A stretch of 64,000 bases of DNA from Haliclona indistincta. Its lineage: Eukaryota > Porifera > Demospongiae > Haplosclerida > Chalinidae. The notes beneath the pieces are model-generated. The model was not told where the DNA came from, made no database searches, and was given only the letters and a program-made list of their open reading frames with translations. The position numbers and the translations under genes were made by a program. The stretch is from NCBI GenBank assembly GCA_964017065.1, contig OZ024784.1, positions 18,319,490-18,383,489 on the forward strand, given 5' to 3'. Below are positions 28,592 to 40,321 of this stretch, piece by piece; positions within the stretch are counted from its first letter, which is position 1, and each line of letters begins with the position of its first letter.

Positions 28592-31030
28592 ATGGCGGAC
28601 ATTGATGCCGAGGTTCATGCTGCAAAGGCCTACCTCCTTCAGACGAGCAATAATTCCAACACCAACCTGTGGGTGTAGTTTAGCCAAATCAACTTGTTCC
28701 AAAGTGTTAACTTGTTGTATCTAGGTATGATCATCTCTGTGAATGCCTGAGTCGAGTGATTGATGAAAAACCACAAGATGTTGTAGGTATACTAGCCGTC
28801 AAAATTCACTAGTTTAGTCTATCGATAAGACACACCATTTCTCCTAGATTACATTGAGGAGGTCTCTAGGGCGGTGAAGAGAGAGCAAGTTCAACCTCAA
28901 GCAGATGTTTTACAGGTATATATATACATTAGTACAATGACATGCAAGCTCTCTACACTGTTCTAACAGGAGCCTCAATCTCCATCAGTACAAGTTGAAG
29001 TAGCTCAAATGCAGAAGCCCTTATTCCAGGTAATGCAAAGAGTGTCTTTCTCTCAAAACCTGATCTTCATGCTACAGGCTAGTGACACAGGAGATGATGT
29101 AGATGATGAAGATGATGTGTCTACTCCATTCCCAGACCTCATGGATACTATGTCTTGCTTTGAGCAAGGAGGGGTAAGCAGCACTAGCATTGTGCATACG
29201 CTACTCCTCTTCTATACCAGATTGGTCTCAACAAAGAAGAGACCTACCATGTTCTCCTGACGCTGAAGCAGCTTACCAAGAGAGAGCCGCTTGCTTCAGT
29301 TCGGTTGTGGGGGAAAATATTTGGTACTAATGCTAACTACATCATCGCTGAGGCAGAGTATCAGGAAGGAGAGGGAGAAGAGAAAGAAGAAGAGGAGGAA
29401 GAGGAAGAGGAAGGAGATGGAGACAAAGTAACTACAGCATTAACTTAATAATTCAAACCTCTGAAATGCAAAGACCACGTTAAAATGCGCAGGCACAAAA
29501 ATATGCACATCTAGTGTATAATTATTTCGACATACCCCATAAATTTACAGACACGTTGGTATTCGACTACATTGTACTATGATACTTGTATCACATTTCA
29601 ACTCCTCTGCTGCATAGACCGATAATTCAAAAGGAGGCGGAGATGAAGATGATGAGAATCCGGAGGAAGAAAAAGATGAGCCACCCAAATCACAATGGAA
29701 ACCTCCGCCCAAGATTCCTCAAGAAGAGCCGAAAGCAGGAACAAACAAGAGAACTTACTTTGTTTGCAATCAGGGTAAGTGTTCTTGCAATCAAGACCAC
29801 ACACATTGTCACACAATCCACCATATTGCATGCACCAATGTGAGTCCATGGGATATTGCATTCTTCACAGCTGGTGAAAAGTGGGTCAAACTACCACATG
29901 TCACACCTGCCCAAATTGGGGCTGCAAGAGAAATCAGGAAGCTCTTCACAGGAAATCTCTCCACCCCCATCTTAACCTATCCACCGTTTCCTGACAACAA
30001 GGGCAAATTCCCGGGCAAAGAGGAGAACTACTTGCGAGCACAGATAGCTCGCATCTCAGCAACTACACAAGTCAGCCCAGCAGGATATTATCAGTTTGAG
30101 GAGGGGGAAGATGACGAGGAAGAAGAAGGTATAGTGTGTGTGAATGAGTGGGTGAACTGCTTCCTATTGTGATTGCGTTTATTAGGAAGTGGTGTGATTG
30201 AAGTCAATAAGGAATTTGAGATAGCCAAGATCACAGAATATGCAGACGGCTCTATGACTAACTGGGTTCACCACAGCCAGTACATACTACCACAGGTATT
30301 GTGTTTACCTGTTGTTTGTTATTAAACATTATTATAATCTAATGACCTAGGGACGATGTTTGTGGTTCAATCCAGTTCAGAAAGCAGATGACGAGTTTGA
30401 TGATGAAGAGGACGAAGAAGAGAAGGAGGAACCAGACGAGCCAGAACCTGAGAATGGTCCTAAACTGCTCACATCAGTGGCAGAGGATGCCAGTGAGTCT
30501 TACATCACCTTGTTGATACATTTCCTCTCCTCTTCACAGCTGTCAATGGTCTGCCAGCATGGACTGCCAAGCTATCCTCTAATGTAGTACCACAATATGC
30601 AGCAGCCATCATTAGTTCCAACCTGTGGCCAGGAGCACATGCCTTTGCTGTGAAAAAGTAGGTAGCTGCTGTCCACATGTGGTGAAGGTGGCTAGACACA
30701 CCCGCTGGGCTTCCCATTCACTGTTACTAACCTGCATATTTCCCAATTGCAGTAAGTTTGAAAACATCTATATTGGTTGGGGACTCAAATACAGGCACAC
30801 AGCATACAACCCTACCCTTCCTCCACCAGTGCAAGAAGAATTCCCAGCAGGTAAGAGAGCTGACACCTTACACACACACAGCGAGGTAGTTGCCCTCTCT
30901 AGGCCCTGAGATAGAGGAGTGCGCAGATCCCACAGTGGAGGAGGAGACAGCTGCCAAGAAGGCCCAAGAGGAGGCAGATGCTGCTCAGGACCAAGAGGAA
31001 GACCCAGATGACGAATCAGATGACGATTAA
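28592..31030 (+). CDS. Radial spoke head protein (RSPH4A/RSPH6A-like)
   Basis: Starts [17 protein letters not shown] (28592). Exons encode [20 protein letters not shown], then [40 protein letters not shown], an acidic Glu-rich stretch, [20 protein letters not shown], a long conserved block around 29890-30120, [30 protein letters not shown] and an acidic C-terminus ending DDESDDD. This order matches the radial spoke head family, which forms the T-shaped spoke head in 9+2 axonemes and is needed for planar ciliary beating. Acidic loops are longer than I would expect in vertebrates. RSPH4A and RSPH6A cannot be told apart here, and a sponge probably has one ancestral gene. Confidence 0.9.
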
Positions 31031-31235
31031 AGCAACAATAACCTTCTCTAGTGACATCTCACAATAGGCAATCTACATACTAGCATACTGATCTCATTGC
31101 AAATAATTTATTATCAATAAAGGAATGTGGTGGGTGAATTACATAACATTATAAGAAATACTCGCCGCATCAAAATGAAGACAGAATAGATAATCTAGTC
31201 ACAGAGTCAGGCTTGTATGTACAGAGATGGTGTGT

Positions 31236-31266
<31 letters not shown>

Positions 31267-31829
31267 CTAAGAGTACGATTTCGCAATACCAAGATGGCGG
31301 GCCTCAGTCTCATAGATGAGCAGTCTCCAAAGCTTCATTATAAACACCTCAGCCTCCTCATCGAGCACCTGAGGGATAGATATTAACTTAGACAGTGCTT
31401 CCTGTTATGCACCAGCTAGTGCAGGAAGGAAATCAATCAAACAACCAAACATAGCATTCACAGATGTCTTTCAACTATAAACAAACTGTGACTAATAGTG
31501 TGTGTCAGGTCCTATACTAGAAGGTGTGATGGGGTTGTTAGTGGGGCATTGACAGGAAATATCATGGGACCAGAAGGGCAAGAATGGGCAGGCTCACCAC
31601 TGATATGTCCTTGAGGATCTCTTCAGGCTGTGTGTGCTCCATTAGCTAGAGGAACAAAGTAAATTAGTCCTCACACAAACAAAACACAATAGCACCACAC
31701 ATCACACACATGCTCACATCACACACAAACCTTTTTACAAATAAATTGAGTCAACATTGGTTCAGTGTCACCGATGTATTCAACTATCTTCTTGTTGATC
31801 CATGGAGCAATCTTTTTGTCAATCATAGC

Positions 31830-31893
<64 letters not shown>

Positions 31894-34415
31894 AGTGACT
31901 CACTTGCTAGCACAGGCAGCTATTGACGTACCTGATCAATATTGTTCCACTTCAGGTCCCAACCAAACAGTTCCTCCTTCCCTGTAGGGAGACTGCTCAC
32001 TAGGGATTGAATCAGTTTCTTTCGTTCCTCGTGACTCATCTCAGTGCCTGGTGGAGCATAGGCTAGTCTCGCCATCAGCTGACCACCACCCTCGGTGTTC
32101 ATCAGAGAGAATTTCTTCTTCGGTTTTGGTTCTACAACAGTCTCCTCTACGTTGCCAAACATTTGCTCCATGGACGAGGTCTGTACAGCGCCATTACTGC
32201 TGCTTGTTGGAGTGGAGACAGTTGGAGTGGAGGGCTTCTTGCCAATACCGAATGTCAACTTAGGTGGTTGAGGGGCTGGTTTTTCCTCCTCAGGGGTGGG
32301 ACTCCTTCCATCAGGGGTGTCAACGGAAGGCGCTGCCTGTACCTAAGTGAGAGCAGAGATAAGGATGAGTGTGGATATGGCGATGGCTACCTTGATGGGA
32401 GGGAAAGGGGTGTCGTATTCATTCTTAGTCAGTGGTATGTTGACGTCAATGTCTGTCTTCACAGGAAGTTCATCTTCCTCGTCCCCTTCACTTGCCTGAA
32501 GGGACCACACGTCACCCTAACCCCATAAACACACCTCCACTAACCTTGGGTCCTCTCTTGCTTGCCTCTCTCTCCCTAACCTGTCTCTCCATCACTTCCA
32601 ACCGGAGTGCCTCTAGCTCTTCTTTTTCCCTCTGTCGATCACGCTCATCTCTCTCCATCTCTACTTCTCTCTCTCTTCTCCTTCTCGTAAACCCACTACC
32701 ACGATAGTACTTGTTGTCTTGTTTAACATCGTCATAATCTTCGAGAAACTTCGACAGATTCCAAGCTTCGCTCTCCAATTCTTCCTTCCTCTCCGCTTCT
32801 TTCTCTCTATCGTACTTGAACTGACGGGCCTTGCGTCGTTCTCTAGTCTCCCAAGTTCTCAGTCGCTATAGCACAGAACATAACTAACAAAAAGGTCACC
32901 ACCACCAAAGGTCACCTCTCTGTACGCGTCTTCCCTCGCCCGTTTCCTTCTGTCCAGTTCTCTCTGTTCATATTCCTCTTCCTCCTTAGCCAGTCGCTGT
33001 AACCTTTTCTTCTCTCTCTCTTCCTCAGTGAGCTTGCTGCATGTATCATTACAACATAAAAAATAGTGTGTGTGTGTGTGTGTGCGTGTGAGTGTGTGTG
33101 TGTATGTGTGTGTGACTGACCTCTCCTCGTGGGGTGAGGGTGAGCGTGATCGTTTTCTGCTACTTGTATCTTTAGCTGCCGATTTCTCTTTCTCAGTTCT
33201 AATAACCCTATCTAATCTCTCCTTATCTCTCTGCGCACGAAACTTAGCTTTCTCTTCCTCATAGTTCTACAAAGAAACAGTTAAAGAGAAAGAGGATTAT
33301 AGTTAGGTCACAGGAGCAAAATACGAGTGCTATGTGAACATTAAGACACAAGCCTGTGATGAGACAGCATTTGAAGGTGATGGGTTCGACTGTTGAGAGA
33401 GATGTCAGCTTACACCATGCACAGACGAGAGACACTGTGCCATATTGACTGGTCTATCATACATAATTTGAGTCACATACAATAGCAAGTTATTGCAATA
33501 ATGTGAAAATAAGTCTGTGTGACATGTGACTACTTAGTTTTCTCACACCTCCACAAACTCACACCTCACTCCAAGGTGTGAGTGTAATTTCTATTTCCTC
33601 CCAACTTGCATATTGCTTCCCACCAACCTCCCCATCCTCCTCTCACAAAGGATGTCCCCAATTGATCGACTCCTTTTGACCAGCATCATGGGGCCAGGGC
33701 TACTGAGCTAGATCAAAAAGTTACTATTCCTTATAAACGGTTATCCTTAGGTGAGATTGCTATTTTAAAATTTAGGAAACAGTTTACTATTATGCACTCT
33801 AGTTGCATAGTGCTAAGCACAGACTGCGTCAATTGAAAAATGGTCCAGGAGTCGATCAAACAGAACACGCATGCACATCAATCTCCTCCCACTCCCACAT
33901 GCCTAGACACACTATGTCTCGATCACACACTGCATGCACACTAACTCACCGCACAAGAGAGAGACTATCGATCGCGCTGTGTGTGTAGGGTGCAGTACTC
34001 TCACCAATCGACCGGTGAATCATTAACTGAACGGGCGTGGCAAACAGGGAAGCCTCATTACCACGGCAACACATAAACATCATGCTAATGAGTATAATCA
34101 TTATGTGAATTATAATTATTGTACTGTGTTGTAGAACATGGTAACGCCCATAACCACGCCCACCTGATAGGACTTGCGAAACTTTTTTATCTCGTCACTG
34201 ACGAGAGTTTTAATGTCTTCCTCCATATTGACATCGTCCAATGTAGACTGAAGAGAAATGAATGAGACAGAATGGACAGAGTGAGCGGAGGCTTACATCT
34301 TCATCCATTTTACCAGATTGAATCGCCATTTGGAGTAGAGAGTGCTGTACATCACGCTCTAATCTAGCTGTGAGAGAGAGAATGTGAGGGAGGAAGAGAG
34401 AGAGAGAGGGGGGAG

Positions 34416-34470
<55 letters not shown>

Positions 34471-35665
34471 GGCGGTGTTCACCATCATCTGAGGATTTGC
34501 TGCTCGATAGGACTACAATATTCTCCTTCACCAGTCCATTGACAGCGACCATCACATTCTGATCTTCTTGCTGTTAACAGCGAAACAATAATTATAATGA
34601 CAAGAAGAGAGAGGCAAGTTTCTCCATCACACTACATCACGTAAGCATCATAGATGCCTGATCATACCTTCATCTCATCATCCAGCTCCTTGAGCAGTGC
34701 CTCCCCATCAGAGTCACTCTCACCCAGTAGCTTATCAACCTGTGCAAGTGGATAGATTGGTGCAGTGTGCATGACTGATGGTATATACCTCCTCATCTGT
34801 AACAGGTTTGTCTTGTTTTAAAAGCTTCTTCTTGGCTAGATATTTGAGCAACTCTTTCTTGTTCTGTCTATCCACCTTAACCTGAAGCAGTGCACAAGAA
34901 TGAAGTAGAAGAAGCTAAGAAAAGACTCCTCTTACCTTCAAGCACTTGTCTCCCAGCTCAAGTTCGTTCAGTAGTCTCATCGCTCGTAGTGTACACTCGG
35001 GGTCTGTATACTCACAGAAACCAAACGCTGCATAAGAGGAACACATCAAGGATTAAGAGGTGAGGTAGTCAGGTACCTTGCAGCTTGCCAGTTGCATCTT
35101 GCACACGCTTCCAGTTGACAATGGGCCCACATTTCTGTAAGAACATGGTACTGTGTATGGAGCAGTACTATAGCACATACCAGTAGAATCTGCTTCATGA
35201 GGGTGTCGGTTGCTTTGTCCGTTATGTTACCAACAAAGACAGTAGTGGCTCCTTTCATCTCAGATATGGATACGGGCTGGGAGGAGAAAATGGTCACTCT
35301 GATAGCAACACAAGCAGACTCACCTTGGCTTGGACCTGCATTGCGGGAGCCATCATTGTTGCCATTGCCTGGGGAGAGAGATTGAAAGTCAGTGAGTGAT
35401 AGTCAGATACTATAGTTGTATTCTTACCCCTGGAATGAGAGGAGGCTGTAATGGTAGAGGTACTGCAGAGGAATAAGAAAAACAGTGAAGGACACAGACA
35501 CACAAAATGGCTGCTAAGCTTACAGCCAGGCATCCCCATCATCATGGCTGGAGGCACTGGGATCAGCGGGGGTCTGCCTCCAGGCATAGCAAAGGGAGGC
35601 GGCATGCCCGGTACGAAGTTTTGAGGCATGCCTGGAGAAACTCCAGGCGGCGGAGGTGCTGCCAT
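31267..35665 (-). CDS. RBM25: RBM25 homolog (RRM plus PWI splicing factor)
   Basis: Starts MAAPPPPGVSPGMPQNFVPG (35665), a Pro/Met-rich N-terminus. An RRM follows, split over several exons (TTVFVGNITDKATDTLMKQI; GFCEYTDPECTLRAMRLLNE), then an acidic region and a long Arg/Glu-rich charged region (about 32520-33260). The C-terminus has a PWI domain (ERKKLIQSLVSSLPTGKEEL, DKKIAPWINKKIVEYIGD, LKDISVVLDEEAEVFIMKLW) and ends GIAKSYS at 31267. RBM25 is a nuclear U1-associated splicing regulator in vertebrates. Several introns hold microsatellites, including (CT)n on the sense strand at 31832-31891 and 34422-34467. The intron at about 33270-34160 is long for this window and shows nothing recognisable. 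Confidence 0.93.
31832..31891. repeat. (GA)n microsatellite in an RBM25 intron
   Basis: Thirty GA units. On the sense strand this (CT)n run leads into the CAG acceptor of the exon that begins AMIDKKIAPW. Confidence 0.95.
34422..34467. repeat. (GA)n microsatellite in an RBM25 intron
   Basis: Sense-strand (CT)n plus further CT-rich sequence upstream of the acceptor near 34370. Confidence 0.9.
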
Positions 35666-35820
35666 GTTGTGTGGCTAGTATCCGATAGTGCACGAGTTTC
35701 CGTGCGGGAGAGGTAAAAATAGCTCATCGCATGACGTGCTCAGTTATTTATAGTAGCTAAACTAGTTTAGTATAAAAAGCAGTAAACAGGTATCAACAAA
35801 CATGCAAATATGGAGTAGCG
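35666..35820. promoter_or_regulatory. Bidirectional promoter interval, RBM25 / F-box-RCC1 gene
   Basis: 155 bases between divergent start codons. It contains a GCATGACGTGC element (CRE-like half site) and an A/T-rich stretch, TTTAGTATAAAAAGC, near the plus-strand gene that could act as a TATA-like element. Confidence 0.45.
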
Positions 35821-37054
35821 ATGCAAAGTATTACAGTACACGATCATGCTTCAACCTACGCCAAGCCAGTTGCCTCGATCAAGCGGCTCTCTTGTAACGA
35901 TCCGAGGCTAGATGAATGGTCGCCATCGACAAGGTTCTTCCATCTGCCTAAAGAGATCTGGCTGAAGATACTAGTCAACTATGGCGTCTCCGCCAAAGAT
36001 CTGACCAGCCTGGAATGCTCTTGTAAATGGTTCTCTACATGCTGTCAAGGTATTACACCGATTCACAATCTCTAGCTCCTCTCTCATGCTGAGACTAGGT
36101 TACTCAATCACTGACGAGGCAGCTAGAGTGATCATAAAACGACACAAGAGGAAGCGATTTGGAGAACTCACTAACAGAGGTATTAACGTAGACCAGTGAA
36201 CATAGACTAGCATTGAATCGTTTGTAGTGTCTGGTGACACTTGGAGGATGAAGCTGCACACACTGGACAACCTGGAGGATAATACGAGTACTCTGACATC
36301 TGGTTCCTATCAGAATGCATGCATCACTAAGAACAGGTAGGGACTGATGAGTGATAGATCGTGTTACTACCACCTGGTTGTGCAGAGAAGTGGTGACCTG
36401 GGGTGCCGGGAAATTCGGTCAGCTAGGTAACGATCGAACAGAGGACTGTGCTCAGTTGCAGGTCATCTCACGATCGTTTGGTACTTCTGACAACAAAGTA
36501 GTTCAAGTGAGTGATTTGTTGCATTAGATACAATCATGTCCTGTGGTTCTCTTCAAGGTATCTGCTGGCTGTGGTCACACTGGATTCGTCACTGAGCAAG
36601 GCAGAGCATTCACATGTGGAGACAATCGTTACAATCAATTAGGTACGAGTGTGTGTGTGTAAGAGCTAGGAGTCACACTGGTCTACATAATTTTAGGGCA
36701 CAGTAATTTTGAGGGTAAGCATTGTCTAAGGCCTACTCTGGTCACAGATGGGGAGTTGAGCAATATGAGGATACTGCAAGTTGCTTGTGGTAGCAGCCAC
36801 ACCCTATTCTTGAACGATCTGGTGTGTGCACATAATATATTCAGGATTTCAGCAGCTACTGACTGTTGTACTATAGGGCCGTGTGTATGCGGTTGGTCAG
36901 GGAGACTCAGGGCAGCTCGGACTAGGCCCACACACCAGATACTCTCCTCAACCAACCTGCATTCCTCTGCCACACGAGGAGTTCAACTTTATCTTTATAG
37001 CAGCCGGGATAGCTCATAGCGGTAAGAGGCTGTGTGACAGTATCAGCCACTTTA

Positions 37055-37089
<35 letters not shown>

Positions 37090-37905
37090 CGCAGTTCTAC
37101 TCACAGAATGTGGTAAAGTGTTTACATTTGGTCTTGGCTCAGCAGGTCAGCTTGGTCACGGAGGAACAAAAAACCTGAGCACAGTGAGTTGAGATACTAT
37201 AACACAGCATTATCTGTGCCTTGATGCTCATCCAGCCAGCTCTAGTTACTGCTGTGATTCACAATGTAAAGATCACTGTGGCAGCTGCCAGTGTCTGCCA
37301 TACAGTACTAGTGGATTCTAAAGGTAAGAGATCAGCGCAAGGAAGAAAGATCTATTGTGCTATTCTATAGGTGGAGTGTATACTTGTGGTAGTGGGAGGG
37401 GTATTCTGGGTCATGGTGATACTAATATTAGAACTGTTCCTAAGAAAGTGGAAAGTCTTGCGGTGAGTATTATAACATACATCCGATCCTAGTCATGTGA
37501 CAGTGACCCTCCTTGTGTAGCATCTGCCGATAGCATCTGTAGCAGCTGGAGTAGGACACACTGTGTTTATCAGTAGAAGAGGACAGGGATACTGGTGTGG
37601 AGAGGGCATGGGCAGAGAGAAGCCGGTACAAACCATGACATTGCTGTGTAGATGTTGATCCTGGTCGATAGGTAAACGCCACACCTACTCTAATGGATGT
37701 ACGAGAACCGCTAGAGACCGCTGCTATTGGTAACTCACACATTGTCCTAGCAACAAGGTACGATAGCATGGTAGAGATGAGGTGTTTCAACTGATTATGT
37801 AGGCAGGGAAACTTGCTAAGTACAGGAAAGAATGGACGCCATCAAACAGGACACACAACAAACAATGGACGACCAGTGACTGGCTTTAAACAGATCGTCA
37901 TGTGA
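35821..37905 (+). CDS. F-box and RCC1-repeat protein
   Basis: Starts MQSITVHDHASTYAKPV (35821). An F-box-like segment follows (FFHLPKEIWLKILVNYG to LTSLECSCKWFSTCC). After a linker come RCC1 beta-propeller repeats: VTWGAGKFGQLGNDR, AFTCGDNRYNQLGHS, VYAVGQGDSGQLGLGP, VFTFGLGSAGQLGHGG, VYTCGSGRGILGHGD and YWCGEGMGREKP. It ends TGFKQIVM at 37905. A frame break near 37640 is resolved by a 46-base intron (about 37627-37672, GTACAA to ATAG, phase 0) that joins REKP to VNATPTLMDV. F-box proteins recruit substrates to SCF ubiquitin ligases, and RCC1 propellers bind proteins or chromatin. The F-box/RCC1 pairing is uncommon in animals. No one-to-one vertebrate ortholog is recognised. Confidence 0.82.
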
Positions 37906-38054
37906 TATTATCAAACCACTCATAATATTGCGCTTGATTGACTTATTAAATCTGATACATAAATTCGAGTATGCAGTTGCATATTAAATGCAATTGCACA
38001 CAGCTATTTGTAGGGAGTTGGGGACTAATTTCTGCACTTCTCATAACATTGTAA

Positions 38055-39465
38055 CTATTTATTTGTTGTAAAACGTTTCGACAGTTCTCTGTATGCCTTG
38101 TCCGTATCATTAAAAGCAGGTTCTGTGTCACTGGAGTCGTCATCATCACTGGTCTGCTCAAAGAGTGACATCACAAGTCGCTCCCCAGCTCTGATGTCTC
38201 TCAGCTGTTTGTTTCTAAGCTGAGGTTTAGCTACTGGCTGTCTCACTACCTTTAGAAAAAAAAACAAGATTTAAGTTTTTTTTAACAATTAATTTCATAC
38301 GTTCTGCTTGGTTAGTGGTAGACCTCTCCCTTTCTTTAACTTGTTGTATCTGTACACTTGTGTGTCAGCTACTAGCCTACAGACCACACATATCAAGGAG
38401 AGCTCTCTACACACTCCTTGATCACTTACCTTCGTGAGTTGACATCAAAATCATCCGTTAGTATGTCACGTGACACAGGACTAAAGCCGGCAACAGAACC
38501 ACCCACACCACACTTCGAGCTACAAGAATCTGACGTTTCCTCTTCTTCTTCATCGTTGTCATCGCCAGTTAAGAAGCCACTACTGATCTGAAATGCATTA
38601 CAAAGCAGCACTCACTCACCCACCCACTCACTCACTCACCCTCTCACCTTCACTCGTTTCATATGTTGTCTTACTGGTCGTCTATACTCAAATATATCGT
38701 CATTGTGTTCTTCATCCATTTCTTCTAAAGCTGAGCGAAGCTGTCTCTTTCTCTTTAAAGTTCCTTGCTTTCCTGTGATCACTGTCTGATCACCTGAGAG
38801 AAGGAGATGTCGTTTTCACAATAATGTGACATACTGTTCGTTTTCTCTTTTCCCTTCGTTTGCCTCTTGATTGTACATGCAGCTGGTTTCAGTCTGAGCT
38901 GATGGTAGACCGACTGACAGTCACTGGGAGTGAATGCATCATCGTCCATTCTGTGAGATACTTCTGCCCAGAAATCAGCGGTCAGTGTTGGGACAGAATG
39001 AACCACACTAGAGAAGAGAGCTACATTGAGCTAACACTGTATACACGCACCTTCTAAGCTTTGATTTATCATCTTCTGTCCAGATACTTTCCCTTTTGTC
39101 CTCGTGACCTGAAATTATAAGTCAAACACAACTATGGTAGTATCGTTGAAATTAATTTTGGTGTGTGTGAGTGAGTGTGCATGTCAGATACTATCTAGCA
39201 ATGGCAGGTGTAATCATAGCCCTCACACAGAGCATCTCATGCCAGTTAACATCATCCACACACAAAACCCCTCACACAGAACGGCCTCACAAATATCAAA
39301 GCTTACTTGAGAACTCTTCATCTTCAGTGGTTATTTTCTTCTTTGTCTTAGACATAGTGATTTTTTTTCTTTTCGTCTGTTTCTGAGGGCTAACGGGTGT
39401 ATCATTACTGGTATCTTGACATGTCCTGTTTTGAGTACTGGAGATCAGTACAGCCACACAACCAG
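38055..39465 (-). CDS. KNL2/MIS18BP1-like locus A, 5'-truncated paralog with SANT domain
   Basis: Exons from about 39465 to the stop at 38055 align one-for-one with the 3' half of the gene at 46024-50254. They encode TKRKKITMSKTKKK, then SIWTEDDKSKLRR joined to LTADFWAEVSHRMDDDAFTP and SDCQSVYHQL, a SANT/Myb-like domain as in vertebrate MIS18BP1. Next come TVITGKQGTLKRKRQLR, an Asp/Glu-rich segment, a degraded AT-hook (KKGRGLPLTK) and AYRELSKRF. No upstream start exon, SANTA domain or repeat region was found between this copy and the transposon at 39638. It is either a truncated duplicate, or a set of alternative 3' exons for the upstream gene. Confidence 0.7.
39177..39265. repeat. Dispersed ~90-bp repeat, copy 2
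   Basis: Same element as 3583-3675, here in the intron upstream of the SANT exon of KNL2-like locus A. A diverged copy sits in the equivalent intron of locus B (47229-47288), which supports descent of the two loci from one duplication. Confidence 0.8.
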
Positions 39466-40321
39466 CTGTATAACACAGCTACGCAACTATTATAAAGTCA
39501 TAGAAGTAGTCCACCCAATACCCCTTGCACATTACCTGGTTACCAGTGCTGAGCCATTCCACCACGCGATCCAGTGGAGCAAACACGAGTGAAGGGGCGT
39601 GGCGGGACGAGCAGCTAGCGCTACACGTGGATTGGTCCATGGACAATATAATACCTTAGGTGGACTGGAAACGCAATTAGTTTACGGAGAATTATACGGA
39701 AGTCGCGCTGACATCCTCGTAACGGGTCAAAACGACGCACACGGCCGGCGCATGGGCTGCGAGCACAGACTTGGTGATACTGCTCTTGCGCGTTCTACTA
39801 TGTTACTATAATGCAATGGTAAGTACTCTAACGTAATGTCGAATGTTATATCAGTAAGTAAACATGCAATTTAATATTTATAACAGAGTTTGTTTGCACT
39901 GAGCAAGTGAAATACTCTGGGCAGCATGACTAAAATATACTTGTGCAGGGTAATCTCCAAAGCAGTTGCTTTTAGAGCGAAACACTTTTAATACAATTTT
40001 TCTTCTATAATTTGTCTATTGGGTCTACATACAGAAGAGACAAATAGTTGTTCTTGAATAAATATTTTTAACCAAACAGAGTTTTCTTAATGCTTGACTT
40101 TGTGCAGGGTAATGTCTATAACTACTTTGTAAAGTCTCAAATAATTATTACAGTGTTAACCACAACAGTTATAGTTATCGGGTCCACTACTAGCTAAAGT
40201 GCTATCTCAATTCAAAACCACATAACAGTCATCATTCTGATAGGCTATAATTCCACTATTATTGTGAATTCTATTATTTTAAAAATTCATGTAGGAGTCG
40301 AAAAACTCTGCAAAAAAGCAT

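Noticed and set aside
39599..39811. Small plus-strand gene at the left end of the transposon
   Set aside because: The frame crosses the terminal repeat, stops quickly and cannot be spliced in frame to the transposase exon.
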